From Marinobacterium iners DSM 11526 (GTDB lineage: Bacteria > Pseudomonadota > Gammaproteobacteria > Pseudomonadales > Balneatricaceae): a stretch of 64,000 nt of DNA. The notes under the pieces were generated by a model. That model did no database searches. It was not told the origin of the DNA and saw nothing but the letters and a program-made list of their open reading frames with translations. Position 1 is the first letter of the stretch; each line of letters starts with the position of its first letter. The stretch is from contig NZ_FNRJ01000006.1 of the NCBI RefSeq assembly GCF_900107855.1, forward strand, positions 62,001 to 126,000, in the 5' to 3' direction. Below are positions 27,021 to 36,119 of this stretch, one piece after another. Made by a program: the position numbers and the translations under genes.

Positions 27021-28250
27021 ATGCTGCACCGGATCTGGCTCGGTTTCTTTCTGATCGCCTTTGTCGCGGCCCTCTGGCAGTGGCTGGTCATGGGTGACTC
27101 TGCCGTGTTCCAGCGCCTGATCCAGAGCAGTTTCGACATGTCGAAACTCACCGTGGAGCTGTCCATCGGCCTGATCGGTACGCTGGCGTTCTGGCTGGGG
27201 ATGATGAAACTGGCCGAAGCCTCGGGATTGGTAGATCGCATCGCTCGTCTGCTCGGCCCTCTGTTTACCCGGCTGATGCCGGAGGTGCCGCCGCGACATC
27301 CGGCGATCGGTTCCATGACCATGAACCTGTCCGCCAACTTTCTCGGTCTCGACAACGCCGCCACCCCCCTGGGGATGAAGGCGATGCAGGATCTGCAGAG
27401 CCTCAACCCTGACAAGGAAACCGCCAGCAACGCCCAGATCCTGTTTCTGGTGCTCAACACCTCGGCGGTCACCCTGTTCCCGATCACCATTTTCCTGTAT
27501 CGCGCCCAGCAGGGCTCCAGCGACCCAACCGCCGTTTTTATCCCGATCCTGATCGCCACCAGCTGCTCAACGCTGGTAGGGTTGCTGGTCACCTGCTGGA
27601 TTCAGCGCATCAACCTGCTGCAACGCACCCTGCTGCTCTGGTTCGGGGTCGGCTCAGCCCTGTTGCTCGCCTTCGTCGGCTATTTCGCCACGCTCAGTGC
27701 CGAAGAGCTGCAGCGCCAGTCAGCACTGACCGGCAACCTGCTGCTGTTCAGCGTCATCATCCTGTTCCTGTTGCTGGCGCAGCGACGCGGCGTCAACGTG
27801 TATGAAACCTTTATCGAGGGGGCGAAGCAGGGGTTCGAAACCGCCATCATGATCATCCCCTACCTCCTGGCGATGCTGGTGGCGATCGGCATACTGCGCG
27901 AGAGCGGTGCCCTGGAGGGCTTCATCTGGCTGCTGCGCGAAGGAATCGGCCTGCTCGGCCTGGACACCCGTTTTGCCGATGCTTTGCCCACGGCACTGAT
28001 GAAACCCCTGTCCGGCTCCGGTGCCCGCGCCATGATGCTGGAAACCATGAACACCCACGGCGTTGATTCCTTCGCCGCTCAGGTGGCCTCTATCGTGCAG
28101 GGCTCTACCGAAACCACTTTCTATGTACTGGCGGTCTATTTCGGTGCAGTCGGCATCCGGCGTACACGGCATGCCGTGCTGTGTGGCTTGAGCGCTGACC
28201 TGGCCGGGGTGACGGCTGCCATCGCCTGTGGCTACTGGTTTTTTGGCTAA
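27021..28250 (+). CDS. Nucleoside-recognition (Gate) domain membrane protein, SpmA-SpmB fusion
   Basis: 409-aa inner-membrane protein whose first half resembles spore maturation protein SpmA and second half SpmB. Each half contains a Gate/nucleoside-recognition domain: NLSANFLGLDNAATPLGMKA in the first, TALMKPLSGSGARAMML and QVASIVQGSTETTFYVLAVY in the second. About ten hydrophobic helices are present. Despite the name, such fusions are common in non-sporulating proteobacteria and are probably transporters of an unknown solute. Transcription follows ovoA on the same strand. The upstream stem-loop covers its ribosome site. Substrate is unknown. Confidence 0.88.
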   Translation: MLHRIWLGFFLIAFVAALWQWLVMGDSAVFQRLIQSSFDMSKLTVELSIGLIGTLAFWLGMMKLAEASGLVDRIARLLGPLFTRLMPEVPPRHPAIGSMTMNLSANFLGLDNAATPLGMKAMQDLQSLNPDKETASNAQILFLVLNTSAVTLFPITIFLYRAQQGSSDPTAVFIPILIATSCSTLVGLLVTCWIQRINLLQRTLLLWFGVGSALLLAFVGYFATLSAEELQRQSALTGNLLLFSVIILFLLLAQRRGVNVYETFIEGAKQGFETAIMIIPYLLAMLVAIGILRESGALEGFIWLLREGIGLLGLDTRFADALPTALMKPLSGSGARAMMLETMNTHGVDSFAAQVASIVQGSTETTFYVLAVYFGAVGIRRTRHAVLCGLSADLAGVTAAIACGYWFFG

Positions 28251-28310
28251 GCCTTTCTACACTTCCAACAAGGCCCTGCGACTAAAGTAGCCCACTGATA
28301 GACAACTGTG

Positions 28311-28316
28311 TAAAAT
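28311..28316 (+). promoter_or_regulatory. Candidate -10 element for the SLC13 gene
   Basis: TAAAAT, five of six consensus bases, 35 bp before the start codon at 28351; -35 not evident. Confidence 0.35.
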
Positions 28317-28350
28317 CCGCGCTCTTTTGCAATCAACCCTGGAGACACCC

Positions 28351-29685
28351 ATGCCCGGAAAGTGGATCACCTTCCTGCTGGCGGTACTGGCAGGTGCCGG
28401 TATCTGGTGGCTGGCGCCACTTGAGCCTCAGCTGCGTACCGGCCTGGCCATTCTGGCCGTTATTGCCATTCTGTGGATGACCGAGACCTTCAACATTACC
28501 GTAACGGCACTGCTGATTCCGGTGCTGACTGTGGTGGCGGGCGTGTTCAGCGTCTCCGATGCGCTCAAGAGTTTCGCCAACCCGATCATCTTCCTGTTCC
28601 TGGGTGGTTTCGGCCTCGCGGCGGCACTCAGCGCACAGGGGCTGGACAAGTACATCGCCGGTCATGTGATCCGTCTGGCGCAAGGCAAGTTGGGGATGGC
28701 AGCCGTGTTGCTGTTCCTGACGTCCGCGGGCCTGTCCATGTGGATCTCCAACACTGCAACCGCTGCCATGATGCTGCCACTGGCACTGGGCCTGCTGCGC
28801 CAACTGCCCTATGAAGGGCATGAGCGTACCTACTGGTTCGTGCTGCTGGGCGTGGCCTATTCCGCCAATATCGGCGGCATCGGTACGCTGGTCGGCTCGC
28901 CCCCCAACGCCATCGCCGCCGCTGAAGTGGGTCTGAGCTTTGCCGACTGGCTCCGGTTCGGTATTCCGACCGTTGCACTGTCACTGCCGCTGATGATTGT
29001 GGTGCTTTGGGCGCTGCTGCGGCCTGAACTGAACCACCGTTTCCCGGCGATCCACCGCCACGAGCCACTCACCAGCAAGCAGTGGATGACGCTGGGTGTA
29101 TTTGCGCTGACCGTTACACTGTGGCTGTTCAGCAAGCCGGTATCAGGCTTCTTGGGCATCAAGGGCGGCTTTGACTCGATCGTGGCAATGTTCGCCATTC
29201 TGCTGTTGTGCATGCTGCAGCTGGTGAACTGGAAGCAGATCGAGAAAACGGCCGACTGGGGCGTACTGTTGCTGTTCGGGGGAGGGCTGACTCTGTCGGC
29301 CATGCTGTCGACCACCGGTGCCAGCCTGTTCCTGGCCGAGACTGTCAGCAGTCTGATGAGTGGTGCATCGGCTCCGCTGTTCATTCTGGTCGTCGCGGCT
29401 TTTGTGGTAATGCTGACCGAGATAGCCAGCAATACCGCCAGTGCCGCACTGCTGGTGCCGATTTTTGTCGGTATTGCCGGCTCCATGGGCCTCTCCACCG
29501 AAATCATGGCGGTGGTCATTGCCGTGGCCGCGTCCTGCGCCTTCATGCTTCCGGTGGCAACCCCCCCCAATGCCATCGTGTATGGCTCGGGATTTTTGCC
29601 TCAGGGTCAAATGATGCGCGCAGGCATGGTACTCAACGTGATGATGATTGCGATCATCGCAGGCGGCGCCAGCCTCCTGATCTGA
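28351..29685 (+). CDS. SLC13/DASS-family anion (dicarboxylate) symporter
   Basis: About 444-aa inner-membrane transporter with roughly eleven spans. It carries two SNT-type substrate/sodium motifs: ISNTATAAMMLPLALG in the first half and EIASNTASAALLVPI in the second. It also has GGIGTLVGSPPNAIAA and VATPPNAIVYGSG, typical of sodium-coupled di- and tricarboxylate carriers. The reading frame begins at a TTG at 28327. The ATG at 28351 is favoured because GGAG sits 7 bp upstream. Sulfate or phosphate as substrate is possible; dicarboxylate is the likeliest. Confidence 0.88.
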   Translation: MPGKWITFLLAVLAGAGIWWLAPLEPQLRTGLAILAVIAILWMTETFNITVTALLIPVLTVVAGVFSVSDALKSFANPIIFLFLGGFGLAAALSAQGLDKYIAGHVIRLAQGKLGMAAVLLFLTSAGLSMWISNTATAAMMLPLALGLLRQLPYEGHERTYWFVLLGVAYSANIGGIGTLVGSPPNAIAAAEVGLSFADWLRFGIPTVALSLPLMIVVLWALLRPELNHRFPAIHRHEPLTSKQWMTLGVFALTVTLWLFSKPVSGFLGIKGGFDSIVAMFAILLLCMLQLVNWKQIEKTADWGVLLLFGGGLTLSAMLSTTGASLFLAETVSSLMSGASAPLFILVVAAFVVMLTEIASNTASAALLVPIFVGIAGSMGLSTEIMAVVIAVAASCAFMLPVATPPNAIVYGSGFLPQGQMMRAGMVLNVMMIAIIAGGASLLI

Positions 29686-29692
29686 CCGGCCA

Positions 29693-29721
29693 GATCCGGC
29701 TGTCGCAGTGGCAGCCGGATC
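29693..29721. terminator. Bidirectional stem-loop between convergent genes
   Basis: Perfect 10-bp inverted repeat GATCCGGCTG / CAGCCGGATC with a 9-nt loop, placed between the SLC13 stop and the convergent thioesterase stop. Neither side has a T tract. Confidence 0.6.
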
Positions 29722-29727
29722 CTTGCA

Positions 29728-30132
29728 TCAGTCCTGCTGGGGCAAGCTGCGGATATGCCCCTGACGATCGATGGCGACCTGTACACATTCGGTGCTGGTC
29801 ACTTTGCGCAACTCACTGCCGTCCGGGCAGCGCCCCCAGACTTCAACCTGAATCCGCAACGAGCTGTTACCCCGCTCCAATACCCGAGTGTAAAAACTCA
29901 GCACCGTGCCGCACATCACCGGCGACATGAAGCTCATGCGTCCAACCGATACCGTGGCAATGCGGCCCTGCGCCTCCTGACCGGCACGGATCTCACTGGC
30001 GAGCACCAGCTGTGAGGCTACCCAACCGCCATACACATCACCAAACATGTTGACCGCCTCATGACCGGCAGGCAGCTGCAGTGTCAGCTCCCCTGCGGGT
30101 TTCAGCACCTCTGTGTCATCACTGCAACTCAT
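29728..30132 (-). CDS. Hotdog-fold acyl-CoA thioesterase (YciA-like)
   Basis: 134-aa single hotdog domain hydrolysing acyl-CoA. Catalytic-region signature NMFGDVYGGWVASQLVLASE (residues 28-47) corresponds to the D-x-x-G-G segment of YciA/acyl-CoA hydrolases. IATVSVGRMSFMSPVMCGTVL follows as the second conserved strand. Chain-length preference cannot be predicted. It is divergent from the phosphate operon and convergent with the SLC13 gene. Confidence 0.85.
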   Translation of the reverse strand: MSCSDDTEVLKPAGELTLQLPAGHEAVNMFGDVYGGWVASQLVLASEIRAGQEAQGRIATVSVGRMSFMSPVMCGTVLSFYTRVLERGNSSLRIQVEVWGRCPDGSELRKVTSTECVQVAIDRQGHIRSLPQQD

Positions 30133-30260
30133 GCTTGTCTCCTTTTATTATTCGGTAGAGCGAACGACGCGCTCTTTGCTGCAGTGCACATAATAGAGAA
30201 TCTGGCCGCAAACGGCACTAGCTCAAGCTCTCTGAAAAACTTTTTTACGCTTTGTGACAA

Positions 30261-30278
30261 CTGTCATAAATCAGTCAT
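30261..30278 (+). promoter_or_regulatory. Pho box upstream of pstS (first system)
   Basis: CTGTCATAAATCAGTCAT: two 7-bp half-sites (CTGTCAT, CAGTCAT) split by AAAT, nearly identical to the PhoB consensus. It ends exactly 10 bp before the -10 element TATAGT (30289-30294), replacing the -35 as in classic PhoB-activated promoters. Confidence 0.9.
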
Positions 30279-30288
30279 CTTTGCCCCC

Positions 30289-30294
30289 TATAGT
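30289..30294 (+). promoter_or_regulatory. -10 element of the pst operon promoter
   Basis: TATAGT, five of six consensus bases, placed 10 bp after the Pho box and 42 bp before the pstS ATG. Confidence 0.8.
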
Positions 30295-30335
30295 GGGCCA
30301 CATCAAAAAACGATCAGTTCAGAGAGGGTAACTCA

Positions 30336-31379
30336 ATGAAATTGCGCACCAAAGCTCTTGCACTTGCCATGACTGCCGCTGCCGGCATCAGCCTGGCCGC
30401 ACCGGCTGCCGCCCGTGACACCATCAGCATCGTGGGCTCTTCCACTGTTTACCCGTTCGCAACCGTAGTTGCCGAACGTTTCGGCAGTAACACCGAATTC
30501 AACACGCCGAAGCTGGAATCTACCGGCTCTGGTGGCGGCATGAAACTGTTCTGTCAGGGTATCGGTACCCAGCACCCGGACATCACCAACGCTTCACGTC
30601 GTATGAAAACCTCCGAGTTTGAGTTGTGCCAGAAGAACGGCGTGACCGATATCACTGAATTCCGCATCGGTTCTGACGGCATCGTTATCGCTAGCTCCAA
30701 GGATGCCGAGAACCTGAATCTCACCCTGGAGCAACTGTTCCTGGCGCTGGGTGAAAAGGTGCCGGTCGATGGCAAATGGGTTGCCAACCCGAACAAGAAC
30801 TGGAGTGACATCGACGCTGGCCTGCCGAACAAGCCGATCCGCGTAATGGGTCCGCCGCCGACATCCGGTACCCGTGACTCCTTCAATGAACTGGCACTTG
30901 CCGCTGGCTGTGACAAACTGCCGGAAGCCAAGGATCTGAGCAAGGACGAGCACAAGGCTATCTGCGAAAGCATTCGTGAAGACGGCGTTTTCATTGAAGC
31001 AGGCGAGAATGACAACCTGATCGTTCAGAAACTGATCAGCGATACCGGCATGTATGGCGTGTTCGGTTTCAGCTTCCTGGAAGAAAATGCTGACCGCCTG
31101 CAGGCCGCTACACTCGATGGCATGGTACCGACCGCTGAAGATATCGCAGCGGACAAGTACCCTGTAGCTCGCTCACTGTTCTTCTACGTCAAGAAGGCAC
31201 ACGTTGGCGTGGTTCCGGGCATCGCTGAATACGTGGGTGAGTTTGCCAGCAACTCTGCGCTGGGCCAGAACGGCTACCTCAAGGATGTGGGTCTGATCAT
31301 TCCGCCGCGTGACCAGCTGGCCGTGCTGATGGACAAGGCCGAAAACATGCCGAACCTGACCATTGACGAGCTCAAGTAA
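30336..31379 (+). CDS. pstS: Phosphate ABC transporter substrate-binding protein, first system
   Basis: Periplasmic phosphate-binding protein, 347 aa. The signal peptide is at residues 1-26 (MKLRTKALALAM...APAAA, cleavage before RDTISIVG). Phosphate-site loops include SIVGSSTVYPF, GSGGGMKLF and PPPTSGTRDSF. It is of the long PstS type common in marine gammaproteobacteria. AGAGAGGG provides the ribosome site. It is first in an operon with pstC, pstA and pstB, driven by a strong Pho box. A stem-loop after its stop may raise pstS mRNA over downstream genes. Confidence 0.95.
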   Translation: MKLRTKALALAMTAAAGISLAAPAAARDTISIVGSSTVYPFATVVAERFGSNTEFNTPKLESTGSGGGMKLFCQGIGTQHPDITNASRRMKTSEFELCQKNGVTDITEFRIGSDGIVIASSKDAENLNLTLEQLFLALGEKVPVDGKWVANPNKNWSDIDAGLPNKPIRVMGPPPTSGTRDSFNELALAAGCDKLPEAKDLSKDEHKAICESIREDGVFIEAGENDNLIVQKLISDTGMYGVFGFSFLEENADRLQAATLDGMVPTAEDIAADKYPVARSLFFYVKKAHVGVVPGIAEYVGEFASNSALGQNGYLKDVGLIIPPRDQLAVLMDKAENMPNLTIDELK

Positions 31380-31401
31380 GCGGGTCGCATAGGCAAAACT
31401 C

Positions 31402-31433
31402 GGGGTGCGGTCCTGAAAACGGGGTCGCGCCCC
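31402..31433 (+). terminator. Intra-operon stem-loop between pstS and pstC
   Basis: GGGGTGCG (31402-31409) pairs with CGCGCCCC (31426-31433), one G-U, followed by TTT. Placed 23 bp after pstS, it could be a partial terminator or 3'-end stabiliser giving extra binding protein over membrane subunits. Confidence 0.5.
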
Positions 31434-31491
31434 TTTGCACGTCTGGACAATATTCGATTCATTTACCGAAAAATCGCAGACAGGAACACTC

Positions 31492-32880
31492 ATGCAACCG
31501 GCAAATCTGCTTCTTTTCACGCTGGCATTCGCTGCGATCGCCTACTGGCTGGGATATACCCGTTCGCGCACGCTGGCCATGCCACTGGGCGGAATTCGAC
31601 ACCTCAAATCACTTCCGTTCTACTATGGTGCCCGCGCCGCACTCTGGTGCGGTATTCCGGCACTGATCATATTGGCGCTCTGGGTCGGCTTTCAGGGCAA
31701 GGTAATCCAGACACTGGTCGTCAGTTCGCTGCCACAGGAGATGATCCCCGACAGTGCGGGCCAGGCCAGTCTGTTGCTGAGTCAGATCGGTAACGTGGCC
31801 AGTGGCGCCCTGCCGCGAAACTTTGCTGAGCCCGCTATTGTCGAAGCAGCAGACCGTCTGGTACAGCTACGCGAACAAAGCCGGCTGTACATGAACCTGC
31901 TGGTAGTGGCCGTCGCAGTGCTGGCCGGTTTTCTGGCCTGGCTGCGTATCCATCCGCGGCTTAACGCCCGGGTTCAGGTCGAGATCATTCTGAAGTGGGT
32001 GTTCTTTGCCTGTGCCGGCCTGGCCATTCTGACCACCGTCGGTATCATCTTCTCGGTCGCTTTTGAGACACTGCGATTTTTCCAGCAGATATCCTTCATT
32101 GATTTTATTTTCGGTTCTCACTGGAGCCCTCAGACCGCCTTGCGTGCGGATCAGGTCGCGTCTCAGGGTGCGTTCGGGATGATCCCCCTGTTTACCGGTA
32201 CTCTGCTGATCTCAGGCATCGCCATGTTGGTCGCCGTTCCCGTGGGGCTGATGTCAGCCATCTATCTATCGGAATATGCCAACCCGCAAGTTCGCGGTGT
32301 GGTCAAACCGTTGCTGGAGATGCTGGCCGGCATACCAACCGTGGTATACGGCTTTTTTGCCGCGCTGACAGTGGCGCCGTTCATCAGTAACCTGGCCGCA
32401 TCCTTTGGCATTGAAGCCTCATCACAGAGCGCTCTGGCTGCCGGTGCGGTCATGGGCATCATGATCATTCCGTTCGTATCTTCCCTGTCGGACGACGTCA
32501 TCAACGCCGTACCCCAGTCACTGCGCGACGGCTCGCTGGCGCTGGGTGCAACCCAGTCGGAAACCATGAAGAAGGTTGTCTTCCCGGCGGCGCTTCCCGG
32601 CATCATGGGGGGCATTCTGTTGGCGGTATCCCGTGCCATCGGTGAAACCATGATTGTGGTGATGGCAGCAGGCCTTGCAGCCAACCTGACCGCCAACCCG
32701 CTGGAAACCGTGACTACGGTAACCGTGCAGATCGTTACCCTGCTGACCGGGGACCAGGAGTTCGACAGTGCCAAGACGCTGGCGGCTTTCGCACTGGGCG
32801 CCATGCTGTTCCTGGTAACACTGGTCCTCAACATTATCGCCCTGCATATCGTACGCAAGTATCGGGAACAGTATGACTAA
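31492..32880 (+). CDS. pstC: Phosphate ABC transporter permease PstC, first system
   Basis: 462-aa inner-membrane permease, longer than the E. coli protein (about 319 aa) owing to an N-terminal extension of about 150 residues with extra hydrophobic segments. The BPD_transp_1 domain occupies roughly 240-455. Its EAA loop RDGSLALGATQSETMKKVV contacts PstB, and ARAIGETM-like SRAIGETMIVVMAAG follows. The ATG at 31492 is chosen over 31435 because CAGGAA precedes it. It overlaps pstA by 8 bp. Confidence 0.93.
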   Translation: MQPANLLLFTLAFAAIAYWLGYTRSRTLAMPLGGIRHLKSLPFYYGARAALWCGIPALIILALWVGFQGKVIQTLVVSSLPQEMIPDSAGQASLLLSQIGNVASGALPRNFAEPAIVEAADRLVQLREQSRLYMNLLVVAVAVLAGFLAWLRIHPRLNARVQVEIILKWVFFACAGLAILTTVGIIFSVAFETLRFFQQISFIDFIFGSHWSPQTALRADQVASQGAFGMIPLFTGTLLISGIAMLVAVPVGLMSAIYLSEYANPQVRGVVKPLLEMLAGIPTVVYGFFAALTVAPFISNLAASFGIEASSQSALAAGAVMGIMIIPFVSSLSDDVINAVPQSLRDGSLALGATQSETMKKVVFPAALPGIMGGILLAVSRAIGETMIVVMAAGLAANLTANPLETVTTVTVQIVTLLTGDQEFDSAKTLAAFALGAMLFLVTLVLNIIALHIVRKYREQYD

Positions 32881-34147
32881 GCAACTTACACAGGCGGAAA
32901 TCGTCCGCAAGTCATTGAAAAAACGCTACCGCAAGGAGAAGCGCTTTCGCGCCTACGGCATTCTTGCGATCGCCATCGCCTTGTCGGCCCTGCTGATTCT
33001 GTTCACCGACATCATCGGCAAGGGGTACAGCGGTTTCATGAAGACCAGCCTGAACCTGGAAGTGGTGCTGGATGGCGAGGTAATGTACCTGGATGACCCG
33101 ACAGATCCTCGTCAGGTAAAAATGGCCGACTTCGTCGAGCCGCTGGTTCAGGCCCTGATGCGTGAAATTCCGAACGCAACCGACGCCAACCGTGAAGCGG
33201 TACGCAAGCTGATCAACCCCTATGCGTCTGCCGATCTGCGCGATGCGCTAAAAGAGAATCCGGAATGGTTGAACACCACTCGCAAGATGAGCTTCCTGGC
33301 TCACAGCGACGTGGATGTTTACTCCAAGCACGCCGGTGACAAGGCCTACTCGATCAAACTCTCGCCACAGCAGCAGGAATGGGTGAACATGCTGAAGGAC
33401 AAGGGCGTGATCGAGACCTCGTTCAACGATGTCTTCTTCAAGGGAGGCGATTCTCGTGACCCCGCCAAGGCCGGTATCATGGGCGCCGTAGTCGGCTCGC
33501 TGCTGACCATGTTTGTCACGCTTGTGCTGTCGTTCCCGATCGGCGTGGCCGCGGCAATTTACCTGGAAGAGTTCGCTCCCAAGAACCGTCTGACCGATTT
33601 TATTGAGGTCAACATCAATAACCTGGCAGCGGTGCCGTCGATCATCTTTGGTCTGCTGGGTCTGGCCGTATTCATCAATCTGTTCGGCATGCCCCGCTCG
33701 GTTCCGGTGGTGGGCGGCATGGTGCTGACTCTGATGACACTGCCCACCATCATCATTTCCAGCCGGGCCGCAATCAAGAGCGTACCGCCCTCGATCCGCG
33801 AAGCGGCGGAAGGGATTGGCGCCTCGAAAATGCAGGTGGTATTGCACCACGTCCTGCCGCTGGCGATGCCGGGCATGCTGACCGGATCCATCATCGGCAT
33901 GGCGCAGGCACTGGGTGAAACCGCCCCGCTGCTGCTGATCGGCATGGTGGCCTTTATTGTTGACGTGCCCGGTGGCTTCTTCGACTCGGCCACCGTATTG
34001 CCGGTACAGGTATTCCTCTGGGCAGGCAGCCCTGAACTTGCCTTTATTGAACGTGCTTCAGCCGCCATCATGGTGCTGCTGAGCTTTCTGATCGGAATGA
34101 ATGCATTGGCCATCTGGCTGCGCAAGCGTCTTGAGCGCCGTTGGTAA
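32873..34147 (+). CDS. pstA: Phosphate ABC transporter permease PstA, first system
   Basis: 424-aa permease subunit. It has a cytosolic basic N terminus ([14 protein letters not shown]), TM1 near 25-45, then a periplasmic insert of about 150 residues before the five C-terminal spans. The EAA loop is [20 protein letters not shown], followed by [21 protein letters not shown]. coli PstA is about 296 aa, so the insert is extra. It overlaps pstC and is followed by pstB at 11 bp. Confidence 0.93.
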   Translation: MTKQLTQAEIVRKSLKKRYRKEKRFRAYGILAIAIALSALLILFTDIIGKGYSGFMKTSLNLEVVLDGEVMYLDDPTDPRQVKMADFVEPLVQALMREIPNATDANREAVRKLINPYASADLRDALKENPEWLNTTRKMSFLAHSDVDVYSKHAGDKAYSIKLSPQQQEWVNMLKDKGVIETSFNDVFFKGGDSRDPAKAGIMGAVVGSLLTMFVTLVLSFPIGVAAAIYLEEFAPKNRLTDFIEVNINNLAAVPSIIFGLLGLAVFINLFGMPRSVPVVGGMVLTLMTLPTIIISSRAAIKSVPPSIREAAEGIGASKMQVVLHHVLPLAMPGMLTGSIIGMAQALGETAPLLLIGMVAFIVDVPGGFFDSATVLPVQVFLWAGSPELAFIERASAAIMVLLSFLIGMNALAIWLRKRLERRW

Positions 34148-34158
34148 GGAGAACAGAT

Positions 34159-35055
34159 ATGAACATGACCGCAACACTGAGTGATAACGCAGCCATGACC
34201 AAGACTACAGCCACGGCCACTGAGTCCACTGCCATCGAGAGCAGCTCGGATGCCGGTATTGAAGAGGGCAAAACCGTTGGCAAGCCCTATGCTGCCAAGG
34301 AGCCAAAGTTCAAGCTGCGTGACGTGGAAGTATTTTACGGCGCAGATCGGGCAATCAAAAATGTCAGCCTGGATATCGGCAAGAATGAAGTCATTGCCTT
34401 CATCGGTCCATCCGGTTGTGGCAAGTCCACCTTCCTGCGCTGCCTGAACCGAATGAACGACAGTATCGACATCTGCAAGGTCAAGGGCAGCCTGCAGCTG
34501 GATGATCAGGACATCTATGATCCGCGCCAGGACGTGGTTGAGCTGCGTGCCCGCGTAGGCATGGTGTTTCAGAAGCCTAACCCCTTCCCCAAGTCGATCT
34601 ACGACAACGTGGCCTATGGCCCGCGTATTCATGGTCTTGCCAACCGCAAGTCGGATCTGGACGAAATCGTCGAGAACAGCCTGCGCAAGGCTGGTCTGTG
34701 GGATGAGGTGAAGGACCGTCTGGACTCCACTGCCACCGGCATGTCCGGCGGTCAGCAGCAGCGCCTGTGCATTGCCCGTACCATTGCGGTCAACCCGGAA
34801 GTGGTACTGATGGACGAGCCCTGTTCGGCACTGGACCCGATCGCCACGGCGAAAGTGGAAGAGCTGATCTCGGAGCTGTCCGAGAGCTATACCATCGTCA
34901 TCGTGACCCACTCCATGCAACAGGCATCTCGTGTATCAGACCGTACAGCCTATTTCCATCTTGGCCATCTGGTTGAGGTCAACGATACTGTGAAGGTGTT
35001 CACCGCACCGGAGCACCATATGACCGAAGCCTATATCACCGGTCGTTTCGGCTGA
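34159..35055 (+). CDS. pstB: Phosphate ABC transporter ATPase PstB, first system
   Basis: 298-aa ABC ATPase energising PstCA. Walker [10 protein letters not shown], signature MSGGQQQRL, Walker [14 protein letters not shown] and switch His ([10 protein letters not shown]) are intact. An unusual N-terminal extension of about 50 residues, rich in Thr, Ala and Ser, precedes the ABC domain ([12 protein letters not shown]). The start at 34159 has AAGGAG 8 bp upstream. A large stem-loop separates it from the second pst set. Confidence 0.94.
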   Translation: MNMTATLSDNAAMTKTTATATESTAIESSSDAGIEEGKTVGKPYAAKEPKFKLRDVEVFYGADRAIKNVSLDIGKNEVIAFIGPSGCGKSTFLRCLNRMNDSIDICKVKGSLQLDDQDIYDPRQDVVELRARVGMVFQKPNPFPKSIYDNVAYGPRIHGLANRKSDLDEIVENSLRKAGLWDEVKDRLDSTATGMSGGQQQRLCIARTIAVNPEVVLMDEPCSALDPIATAKVEELISELSESYTIVIVTHSMQQASRVSDRTAYFHLGHLVEVNDTVKVFTAPEHHMTEAYITGRFG

Positions 35056-35073
35056 TCCGGCGGTGCCGCTAAG

Positions 35074-35108
35074 TGTACAGCCTGGCTGCCTGCGGCCAGT
35101 GCTGTACA
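35074..35108 (+). promoter_or_regulatory. Large stem-loop between the two pst systems
   Basis: TGTACAGC-CTGGC (35074-35086) pairs with GCCAG-T-GCTGTACA (35095-35108): 13 pairs with a single bulged T and an 8-nt loop. No T tract follows. A TACAAT hexamer (35105-35110) overlaps the right arm and could be a weak -10 for the second system. Role as attenuator, processing site or operator is open. Confidence 0.55.
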
Positions 35109-35144
35109 ATCAGCCACTGACTTGACCCAGCCAGGATTCAGACA

Positions 35145-36119
35145 TTGAAGCACTCCGGACTCTTACTGTTGTTGGGCCTGCTGTTGCTGGCGACAGGAGC
35201 CCGCGCGGACGTGAGCAATACGGCCACCGAACTGCAGCCTTACCAACGCGTTGCCGGCATTTCCGGCAACCTGTCGAGTGTCGGCTCCGATACCATGGCC
35301 AGCCTGATGCTGCTCTGGTCACAGGAATTCAATCGTCTGTATCCCAATGTGAATATTCAGCTGCAGGCCCCGGGCTCATCAACGGCTCCGGTAGCCCTGA
35401 TCGAAGGGACCGCAAGCCTTGCCCCCATGAGCCGCCCCATGCTGGAGCGAGAGCTGTTGGCATTTGAACGCCGACACGGCTACCCCCCAACAGCGATTAC
35501 CGTCGCAATGGATGCTCTGGCAATCTTCGTACATCAGGACAATCCGGTAGCAGGTCTGAACCTGCAGCAGCTGGATGCGATCTTTTCAGCCACTCGGCGC
35601 TGCGGGGGAAAGCTCCGGATTGATCGCTGGCAACAGCTGGGTGTAGAGGGGCAACTCGCAACCCAGCCACTGCTGTTGTACGGCCGCAATGCCGTGTCCG
35701 GCACCTATGGCTTTTTCCGTGAACAGGCATTGTGCCGCGGCGACTTTCATAGTCGAGTCAACGAACAGCCGGGGTCGGCCTCGGTGGTTCAGTCGGTGGC
35801 AACGGCGTTGAACGCGATCGGTTACTCCAGCATCAACTACCGCAACGCCTCGGTGCGCGTGTTACCGCTGGCACGGCTGGGCAATGATTATGTCGTACCT
35901 GAGCCAGATAGCTTCATTGATGGCCGCTATCCGCTGGCTCGTCCCCTGTACATGTACATTAACCGACCACCAGGGCAGCCACTTCACCCTTTGGTGCGGG
36001 AGTTTCTGCATCTGGTGCTGTCACGTGAAGGGCAGGAAGTGGTCTTGAAAGAGGGCTACACACCATTGCCCGCCAGTGCCATCGCTCGTCAGCTGGGGAA
36101 GATATCGGATGTCGACTAG
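35145..36119 (+). CDS. pstS2: Phosphate ABC transporter substrate-binding protein, second system
   Basis: 324-aa exported phosphate-binding protein with signal peptide about residues 1-22 (LLLLLGLLLLATGARA). Binding loops include [22 protein letters not shown] and GRNAVSGTYGFF. It differs clearly from the first PstS, so this is not a recent duplication. Translation appears to start at TTG (35145), with AGGA 8 bp upstream. It overlaps the next gene by 11 bp. No Pho box of its own is visible. Confidence 0.92.
   Translation: MKHSGLLLLLGLLLLATGARADVSNTATELQPYQRVAGISGNLSSVGSDTMASLMLLWSQEFNRLYPNVNIQLQAPGSSTAPVALIEGTASLAPMSRPMLERELLAFERRHGYPPTAITVAMDALAIFVHQDNPVAGLNLQQLDAIFSATRRCGGKLRIDRWQQLGVEGQLATQPLLLYGRNAVSGTYGFFREQALCRGDFHSRVNEQPGSASVVQSVATALNAIGYSSINYRNASVRVLPLARLGNDYVVPEPDSFIDGRYPLARPLYMYINRPPGQPLHPLVREFLHLVLSREGQEVVLKEGYTPLPASAIARQLGKISDVD

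Noticed and set aside
33559-34920. Minus-strand open frame of 453 codons opposite pstA-pstB
   Set aside because: It crosses two conserved genes on the other strand and lacks family features.
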